A DNA stretch of 12,500 bases, taken from NCBI RefSeq assembly GCF_029848115.1, contig NZ_JARVXG010000042.1, positions 1-12,500 on the forward strand, written 5' to 3'. The stretch is from Methanobacterium formicicum. Its GTDB lineage: Archaea > Methanobacteriota > Methanobacteria > Methanobacteriales > Methanobacteriaceae. The notes below the pieces were generated by a model, which had not been told where the DNA came from, searched no databases, and saw only the letters and a program-made list of their open reading frames with translations. A program made the translations under genes and the position numbers. This document shows, in pieces, positions 1 through 12,500 of this stretch. Position 1 is the stretch's first letter. Every line of letters starts with the position of its first letter.

Positions 1-53
1 TATCCCAGTGCGGATATTTCATCGCCGTTTTTTTCAATTTTCCTGTACTGCAT
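1..53 (-). CDS. Aldo/keto reductase-like protein, N-terminal fragment (cut by window edge)
   Basis: Only the first 17 codons are present, reading from an ATG at 53 down to the left edge. The peptide starts [17 protein letters not shown]. This resembles the opening of archaeal and clostridial aldo/keto reductases that carry a C-terminal ferredoxin domain; their first beta strand usually reads like 'YRxxxKxGxxxSxLGFG'. Members are NADPH- or ferredoxin-linked oxidoreductases of the cytosol, but the substrate cannot be inferred from this fragment. An AAAGGTG Shine-Dalgarno sequence lies 5 bases before the ATG. The gene follows the TetR-family gene on the same strand, with an operator-like palindrome between them, so it is probably the repressor's target. 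The assignment rests on 17 residues and recall of the family. Confidence 0.6.
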
Positions 54-63
54 GTTAACACCT

Positions 64-85
64 TTAGATTGACCTGTCAGTCTAA
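64..85. promoter_or_regulatory. TetR-type operator palindrome before the aldo/keto reductase gene
   Basis: This 22-bp imperfect palindrome is centred between 74 and 75; nine of its eleven base pairs are symmetric. The half-sites read TTAGATTGAC and GTCAGTCTAA. Fourteen of the central 20 bases match the palindrome at 703-722 in front of the TetR gene, giving the shared pattern TAGAYTGA-N3-GTCRGTYTA. It ends next to the Shine-Dalgarno sequence of the aldo/keto reductase gene, where a bound repressor would block initiation or early elongation. The shared sequence is seen directly; binding by the neighbouring TetR protein is inferred. Confidence 0.6.
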
Positions 86-89
86 TCTT

Positions 90-666
<577 letters not shown>

Positions 667-700
667 CTTGCCTACATCCTTAAATTCACTTTATTTAATT

Positions 701-731
701 ACTAGACTGATTAGTCGGTTTAGTATTTAAA
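701..731 (-). promoter_or_regulatory. Promoter of the TetR gene with overlapping operator
   Basis: Read on the minus strand, the TATA-like element TTTAAATA occupies 731-724. It is followed at once by a 24-bp imperfect palindrome at 701-724, in which 9 of 12 base pairs are symmetric; its core half-sites are TAGACTGA and GTCGGTTTA. Archaeal transcription starts about 25 bases after the TATA box, so the start would fall near 701 and the palindrome fills the space between TATA box and start. A repressor here would block polymerase recruitment. The core matches the palindrome at 65-84 at 14 of 20 positions. Confidence 0.65.
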
Positions 732-811
732 GTTTTCCCGCCCTACTTATCCTGGGGAGAGGAAGGAATATAAAATTGGTTTGATCAGTACTCCCTGAAA
801 CTTATCTATCA

Positions 812-827
812 ACCTCAAACTTGAGGT
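812..827. repeat. 16-bp inverted repeat between the TetR and permease genes
   Basis: The arms ACCTCAA and TTGAGGT are perfect complements separated by AC. The site lies about 130 bp before the permease start and 80 bp behind the TetR TATA box. It is neither next to a stop codon nor followed by a T tract, so a terminator is unlikely. It could be an operator for an unlinked regulator. Nothing else was recognised in the 732-955 spacer. Confidence 0.4.
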
Positions 828-955
828 AGAAAAAATTAGGAGAGATGGTATTTTGTTAGAGGATCACTATGCTTGGGCTTTGAAAACAACAGTAAAACTA
901 TTAATGGGAAAATTTAGAGGAATAATACCTATTCTAAAATTACCGGGTGTGTACC

Positions 956-2011
<1,056 letters not shown>

Positions 2012-2069
2012 ACCTGGTTAATTCAGTAATAAAGTAAATTACTCACTTAAATCATTAATTCATGCACAG

Positions 2070-2714
2070 GTGGTTGAAATAGAAAAAAAGGATAAAATCC
2101 TATTCATATTCATGGCTGCAGCCATCTTATGTAGCTACCTCCTGTTGGAGGATAAAACCCTGCTGTATCTGTTCCTCCTGATCTTTTTGGGCTACAGCTT
2201 TACTTCCCTTTATGTTTCTCACCATTACGGAGCCCAGATCAAGGGTTGGTCCAGTGTAATCGCAGAAAGGGATTACACCTCCTTTTTACTCACCATTCCC
2301 CAAGCAGGCATTATGGGGGCACTGGTAATCACCCTTTACCCTGGATTTTACATGCCAATTCCATTAATTGCTGGTTTTATACTGATGATAGTGGGCATGG
2401 GGTTCAACCTGGTGGTCCGGAAGGAATTAGGTAAGAACTGGGTACCTTTATCTAAAACAACACCTAATCAGGAGCTGGTCACCGACGGACTTTATTCACG
2501 GGTTCGGCACCCATTCTACCTTTCTATTTTAATCCTGTTTACCGGAGTGGCCGTAATTTCCTGGAACTGGTACGGATTGATATTCCTGATGGCCCTGGTG
2601 GGGGGATTGATAATCAGGATCAAAAAGGAAGAAAATAACCTGATCATCAAATTTGGTGATGAATACCAGGAGTATATGGAAAAAACAGGAATGTTAATAC
2701 CCAAAATAACCTAA
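2070..2714 (+). CDS. Isoprenylcysteine carboxyl methyltransferase (ICMT)/phospholipid methyltransferase family membrane protein
   Basis: This 214-residue integral membrane protein has hydrophobic segments near 10-26, 31-50, 70-115, 150-163 and 166-183. Its C-terminal half carries the hallmarks of the ICMT/PEMT family, which uses S-adenosylmethionine in the membrane. '[13 protein letters not shown]' spans 138-150, with the Arg146-His147-Pro148 core. The tail is '[19 protein letters not shown]', with paired acidic residues at 187-188, ending in the typical 'xxxxIPKI'. The acceptor cannot be told; archaeal members are candidates for lipid or small-molecule methylation. The GTG at 2070 gives the full first membrane helix but sits inside AGGTG, so its Shine-Dalgarno is unclear; the next in-frame ATG, at 2112, would start within that helix. 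It may share a transcript with the permease upstream. Confidence 0.87.
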   Translation: MVEIEKKDKILFIFMAAAILCSYLLLEDKTLLYLFLLIFLGYSFTSLYVSHHYGAQIKGWSSVIAERDYTSFLLTIPQAGIMGALVITLYPGFYMPIPLIAGFILMIVGMGFNLVVRKELGKNWVPLSKTTPNQELVTDGLYSRVRHPFYLSILILFTGVAVISWNWYGLIFLMALVGGLIIRIKKEENNLIIKFGDEYQEYMEKTGMLIPKIT

Positions 2715-2732
2715 ATTTAGTTATAGGGTTGA

Positions 2733-2744
2733 TAATTAAATATA
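2733..2744 (+). promoter_or_regulatory. TATA-like promoter element for the small orphan gene
   Basis: TAATTAAATATA lies about 35-40 bases before the ATG at 2777, so transcription would start near 2766, just ahead of the GGTGA Shine-Dalgarno sequence. This suggests a separate short-leader transcript rather than read-through from the methyltransferase gene. Confidence 0.4.
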
Positions 2745-2776
2745 GAGTACATGCCAAGATTGAGAGTGGGTGAGGG

Positions 2777-3052
<276 letters not shown>

Positions 3053-3074
3053 AGGCTGTTCTGAGTTTCGGACC

Positions 3075-3632
<558 letters not shown>

Positions 3633-3676
3633 TTTCTACAACTCCTTTTGCTGGCGTGTTAATGAATTACTATATC

Positions 3677-3686
3677 TGTAGTTAAC

Positions 3687-3691
<5 letters not shown>
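3677..3691. repeat. Short inverted repeat at the end of the ferredoxin-like gene
   Basis: The arms TGTAG and CTACA surround TTAAC and overlap the stop codon of the ferredoxin-like gene. It could form a small hairpin between the two cistrons of this pair, affecting mRNA processing or the ratio of products. It is short and may be chance. Confidence 0.2.
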
Positions 3692-4502
<811 letters not shown>

Positions 4503-4778
4503 AATAAACCCTCTTTTCTAATAATTAATAAAATCTAATCCTGCAGTATATTGTTTGTAAATCCCGGTTGAAATAACATTCGAATTCATAAGTTTTTGGT
4601 CAATTGGGATATATAGTGGGTGCATTTTGTTGATGCTTTTCGGGTTACTCTCTGTTTACAACCTTTAGGTAATATCATAAAACGGGTAAAGAAAATAATG
4701 AACCGGAAAAACAGATATATGTAAGTTCATATGATTCTTGATACCGTTGTGGTGTAATGTTTTACCTTAAGATTCAGG

Positions 4779-4822
4779 GTAACTTGTAACTCATAGTTTC
4801 AGAAGTAACCTGTAACTCATAG
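4779..4822. repeat. Two 18-bp direct repeats built from GTAAC boxes
   Basis: GTAACTTGTAACTCATAG (4779-4796) recurs as GTAACCTGTAACTCATAG (4805-4822), 17 of 18 identical, with start-to-start spacing of 26 bp. Each copy carries two GTAAC boxes seven bases apart, so there are four boxes. The site lies about 280-320 bp upstream of the ferredoxin-like gene and resembles a clustered protein-binding site. Confidence 0.5.
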
Positions 4823-4874
4823 AATATCTTAATTCGTTATAGGTCAGTTTAACGAAGTAAAATCAGAGTAAAGT

Positions 4875-4912
4875 AATCATTTTTCCTAGGAAACTATTAT
4901 TTCCTAATGATT
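4875..4912. repeat. Nested inverted repeats around TTTCCTAGGAAA
   Basis: A perfect 12-bp palindrome, TTTCCTAGGAAA, lies at 4882-4893. Its right half, TAGGAAA (4887-4893), also pairs with TTTCCTA at 4900-4906 across a six-base loop. An outer pair, AATCATT (4875-4881) and AATGATT (4906-4912), encloses both. Three copies of one half-site in alternating orientation suggest cooperative protein binding or a transcript that can switch folds. Confidence 0.45.
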
Positions 4913-5058
4913 TGCTAAAATGAGCCAAACTGCTGATGTTTGTACTAGTTAGGCTATATGTGATGATCATTTTACACCACTTTCTAGTTTTTTTATTTTT
5001 AGGGACAAAAAATTTTATTCTACCATCAGTCTCTCATGTGAATTTTTTTAATCTATCC

Positions 5059-5142
5059 AAAAAAAAATTGTGAATCAAAAAAATTGTGAGATTTTGGAAA
5101 AAATTTGAATGTAAAATTTGAATCCTGGGGCGATGAAAAAAA
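5059..5142 (-). terminator. Run of T tracts downstream of the coiled-coil gene
   Basis: Read on the minus strand, T7 (5142-5136), T7 (5083-5077) and T9 (5067-5059) follow the coiled-coil gene's stop codon within about 55-140 bases. Several T-rich tracts in succession are typical of archaeal intrinsic terminators. No preceding hairpin is needed or obvious. Confidence 0.4.
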
Positions 5143-5195
5143 TTATTGTATATATTGGTTAGGTTGGTTAGGGTAAGAATTGATAAATAAAATAA

Positions 5196-5612
5196 TTATT
5201 CACCCCTCTTTTTATATTCCAGATAGTTCTCTGGATACCTCCCCAGGACCAGATCCATTATTCCCTGGTTTTCCAGTTCCTCAATGATTTTGGCCCGAAA
5301 CTCCAGTTCAGCTTGGGCCTCGTCCAGGAGGTTTTTGGTTACAAAGAGGCGGTGTTCAACTTTGTGATGTTTACGCTGGAGTTCCAAGTAGTTGTTGAGT
5401 TTTACATCCAGTTCTTTGCGTTCAAATTCTTCTATCTGTTTTTTAAGCAGCTTTTTCTCTTCAATCACATCCAGGATTATCTCCTGGTTGGTGTTGATCT
5501 TGTCTTTAAAAAACTCGATCTCCGATTCATTTTTAGCTAATTTTGCCTCCAACTCTTTGATCCGTTTTTTATCATCAGTTGATGTTGTCTCCTGCACGGG
5601 ATTATCTTTCAT
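5196..5612 (-). CDS. Coiled-coil protein of unknown function
   Basis: This 138-residue protein has a short disordered, polar N-terminus ('[14 protein letters not shown]'). A long charged helix runs from about residue 16 to 118, with heptad-like leucines and isoleucines, for example '[19 protein letters not shown]' and '[19 protein letters not shown]'. The end is a compact aromatic tail ('[16 protein letters not shown]'). There is no signal peptide, membrane segment or cysteine, so it is probably cytosolic and oligomeric. The frame is open up to a GTG at 5648, but AAGGAGGT sits five bases before the ATG at 5612, an almost perfect Shine-Dalgarno, so the shorter form is chosen. It is flanked by long AT-rich spacers and appears to be a single-gene transcript. 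I recognise no family beyond the coiled coil. Confidence 0.8.
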   Translation of the reverse strand: MKDNPVQETTSTDDKKRIKELEAKLAKNESEIEFFKDKINTNQEIILDVIEEKKLLKKQIEEFERKELDVKLNNYLELQRKHHKVEHRLFVTKNLLDEAQAELEFRAKIIEELENQGIMDLVLGRYPENYLEYKKRGE

Positions 5613-5675
5613 GGAAACCTCCTTGGAAATGCTGCTTAATATCCCCACATAACTCCAATAGAATCATAACTATTC

Positions 5676-5687
5676 ATATTATAATTT
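5676..5687 (-). promoter_or_regulatory. TATA-like element of the coiled-coil gene
   Basis: On the minus strand AAATTATAATAT lies about 65-75 bases before the ATG at 5612. It predicts a transcription start near 5655 and a leader of about 43 bases that includes the strong Shine-Dalgarno. This also places the GTG at 5648 very close to the mRNA end. Confidence 0.4.
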
Positions 5688-5860
5688 GATCTTTAATTTT
5701 ATCTGTAATTAATATTCCATTTATAATTACATAATAATACCCGTCAGTCAAAGATCAAGATCCTGTGGAACTTCTATAGAAAAAAAAACAATATTCGATA
5801 TTCAAGCTAAAAATTGGTTTTAATTTTAATTTAATAAATTAAAAATTATTTTTGTTATAC

Positions 5861-5880
5861 TAATATAACATGTTATATTA
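5861..5880. repeat. Perfect 20-bp palindrome in the divergent spacer
   Basis: TAATATAACA is followed directly by its reverse complement TGTTATATTA, with CATG at the centre. Two further symmetric pairs lie one mismatch beyond. The site is roughly 250 bp from the coiled-coil start and 307 bp from the tautomerase start. Perfect two-fold symmetry over 20 bp suits a dimeric regulator, although the AT-rich setting raises the chance of coincidence. Confidence 0.5.
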
Positions 5881-6124
5881 ATACTACAAAACTTATTAAA
5901 TCAAGGGTGATGTTTAAAAAATTTTAATTATCAAGGAATTAAAGAATAATAATTGCCCATCACTTTTTGCATACTGTTAAATTATCGCAATATGCTTTGT
6001 TAGATGTATACCAAAATACTAAGATGGGGTGCTTTTTCTTAAAAACTTTTCTTCTAATAATATATTTATGGAATTTTTCATGTTTTTGCCAATTTCATGT
6101 GTTATCCATTTTATGTTTTTTTCC

Positions 6125-6137
6125 AAATAAATTTATG
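6125..6137 (+). promoter_or_regulatory. TATA-like element of the tautomerase gene
   Basis: AAATAAATTTATG lies about 50-60 bases ahead of the ATG at 6187, giving a predicted start near 6157 and a leader of about 30 bases that contains GGAGGT. Confidence 0.35.
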
Positions 6138-6186
6138 ATTCTGTAAAAACATAGTGTAATCTAAGATTTTTTGGAGGTAAAAAAAC

Positions 6187-6375
<189 letters not shown>

Positions 6376-6383
6376 ATACTCTC

Positions 6384-6393
6384 TATATTTAAA
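6384..6393 (+). promoter_or_regulatory. TATA-like element of the thioredoxin-domain gene
   Basis: TATATTTAAA begins nine bases after the tautomerase stop codon and about 75 bases before the ATG at 6463. It predicts a transcription start near 6415, independent of the tautomerase gene. Confidence 0.4.
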
Positions 6394-6462
6394 ACAGCTA
6401 AGCATTAATTAGGTAGAAACACTCTCCATTAGAAACACCCCCCCATATGTGACGGCGATAAA

Positions 6463-8562
<2,100 letters not shown>

Positions 8563-8565
8563 GAG

Positions 8566-8650
8566 TAGATCTTCTAATAGAGGAATAGGTCTTCTTTATG
8601 GTGTAGATCTTCTATATGGGATATGTTTCTTAATAAGAATAAATCTTCTA
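8566..8650. repeat. Degenerate tandem repeat, five units of about 18 bp
   Basis: The core TAGATCTTCTA recurs at 8566, 8586 (TAGGTCTTCTT), 8604 (exact), 8622 (TATGTTTCTTA, weaker) and 8640 (TAAATCTTCTA). Spacings are 20, 18, 18 and 18 bp. The pyrimidine-rich core on the plus strand could act as a series of U-rich termination tracts for the thioredoxin-domain gene. Confidence 0.6.
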
Positions 8651-8712
8651 AATAGGCCCCCCCCCATCAATGATTATTCCTATGTAAATGATAGTTCTTA
8701 GCTTCCCATTGA

Positions 8713-9105
<393 letters not shown>

Positions 9106-9141
9106 AACTGTGGATATTAATAAAATCATATAAAAACCTTG

Positions 9142-9180
<39 letters not shown>

Positions 9181-9214
9181 CAGATATTAAGTCATAAATT
9201 ATTATTCTGGTACC

Positions 9215-10102
<888 letters not shown>

Positions 10103-10168
10103 AATAAAGGTATATTCATTTTTCAAACGATCTCCTCGAGATATGATAAATAGACAGGTTATGGTGTA

Positions 10169-10915
<747 letters not shown>

Positions 10916-10990
10916 TATTATATAAGTTCAAATTTCGTAAATAAATCAGAAATAATACACAAGGAATAAAATAGGAAGGGAAATGATATA

Positions 10991-11797
<807 letters not shown>

Positions 11798-11907
11798 TAA
11801 TTCTGTGGCAGGAGTATAAAACACGAAATGATAGAACTAAGGAGATATGATAATTTACTAATCATTAAGATACTTATACTAATGTTAAGTAATGCCAGGG
11901 GTGGGTA

Positions 11908-12500
<593 letters not shown>

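Larger units (their letters stand above)
4503..5195. other. 693-bp AT-rich spacer with repeats; no gene seen
   Basis: No open frame with a credible start, Shine-Dalgarno and length was found on either strand. On the minus strand, TATA-like sequences near 4609-4617 and 4541-4550 could drive the ferredoxin-like gene. Inside lie an 18-bp direct repeat (4779-4822), overlapping inverted repeats (4875-4912), A-rich direct repeats (5061-5089 and 5100-5123), and a tandem 9-bp repeat, TTGGTTAGG twice (5155-5172). The stretch could contain an untranslated RNA or a long regulatory region; the sequence alone does not decide. Confidence 0.5.
5613..6186. other. 574-bp very AT-rich divergent spacer; no gene seen
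   Basis: The spacer separates the minus-strand coiled-coil gene from the plus-strand tautomerase gene, so it holds both promoters. No convincing small gene was found. It contains a perfect 20-bp palindrome (5861-5880) and runs of A and T. A weak long-range pairing joins AAGGGTGATG near 5903-5912 with CATCACTTTTT near 5957. The 180-200 bases beyond each core promoter are unexplained. Confidence 0.5.

Noticed and set aside
947..955. GTG start nine bases before the ATG of the AI-2E family permease
   Set aside because: The GTG forms part of the Shine-Dalgarno sequence GGTG for the ATG at 956.
5392..5652. Open frame on the plus strand opposite the coiled-coil gene
   Set aside because: Low-complexity Ser/Phe/Leu-rich translation that mirrors the charged helix on the other strand, with no Shine-Dalgarno.
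5903..5967. Long-range pairing AAGGGTGATG with CATCACTTTTT as a possible small RNA or terminator
   Set aside because: The stem needs G-U pairs, the loop is about 45 bases, and no promoter or conserved element supports a transcript.
6438..6444. C7 tract before the thioredoxin-domain gene, with a C9 tract at 8657-8665 behind it
   Set aside because: Homopolymers flank the gene but no repeat, target duplication or other mobile-element sign accompanies them; probably coincidence, though tract lengths may be error-prone.
8566..8650. Possible CRISPR array
   Set aside because: Units are about 18 bp, degenerate and contiguous, without 25-40 bp identical repeats, unique spacers or cas genes.
11840..11861. 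Tiny frame with a strong AAGGAG upstream, after the permease gene
   Set aside because: It encodes only four residues before a stop; no evidence that it is translated or acts as a leader peptide.

Overview
The window looks like chromosomal DNA of a methanogenic archaeon, most probably a Methanobacterium-type member of the Methanobacteriales. This is inferred from sequence character, not from a search. Start regions use archaeal Shine-Dalgarno sequences (GGTG, GGAGGT) and A/T-rich TATA boxes rather than bacterial -35/-10 boxes, TTG and GTG starts are common, coding DNA is moderate in GC, and the spacers are very AT-rich. The gene set also fits: a NikR-type regulator, an iron-sulfur flavoprotein, polyferredoxin-like redox proteins and an AI-2E family permease. 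No rRNA, tRNA, CRISPR array, transposase or phage gene was seen.

Layout. Positions 1-750 hold, on the minus strand, the first 17 codons of an aldo/keto reductase-like gene cut by the window edge, preceded by a TetR-family repressor gene. Matching operator-like palindromes lie in front of both genes. Positions 950-3060 carry three plus-strand genes: an AI-2E family permease, an ICMT/PEMT-type membrane methyltransferase and a small orphan protein. Positions 3075-4502 hold a minus-strand pair, a ferredoxin-like multi-cysteine protein followed by an iron-sulfur flavoprotein, which are probably redox partners. A 693-bp AT-rich spacer with short repeats and dyads follows. Next come a minus-strand coiled-coil protein (true start probably 5612), another AT-rich spacer of 574 bp containing a perfect 20-bp palindrome, a 4-oxalocrotonate tautomerase-like protein and a 699-residue thioredoxin-domain protein of the YyaL/DUF255 family.

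Positions 8713-11797 form a metal-homeostasis locus. A NikR-type ribbon-helix-helix regulator that keeps all four nickel ligands is divergent from a complete ZnuA-ZnuC-ZnuB type ABC importer. The 85-109 bp between them carries a 9+9 bp inverted repeat centred on a shared TATA-like element, a strong candidate operator. The window ends inside a secreted protein gene with a signal peptide and no recognised family.

The points most worth following are the duplicated TetR operator, the pairing of a nickel-type sensor with a zinc-type importer and its candidate operator, the 18-bp periodic repeat after the DUF255 gene, and the long AT-rich spacers with precise palindromes. No clearly new multi-gene system is evident.
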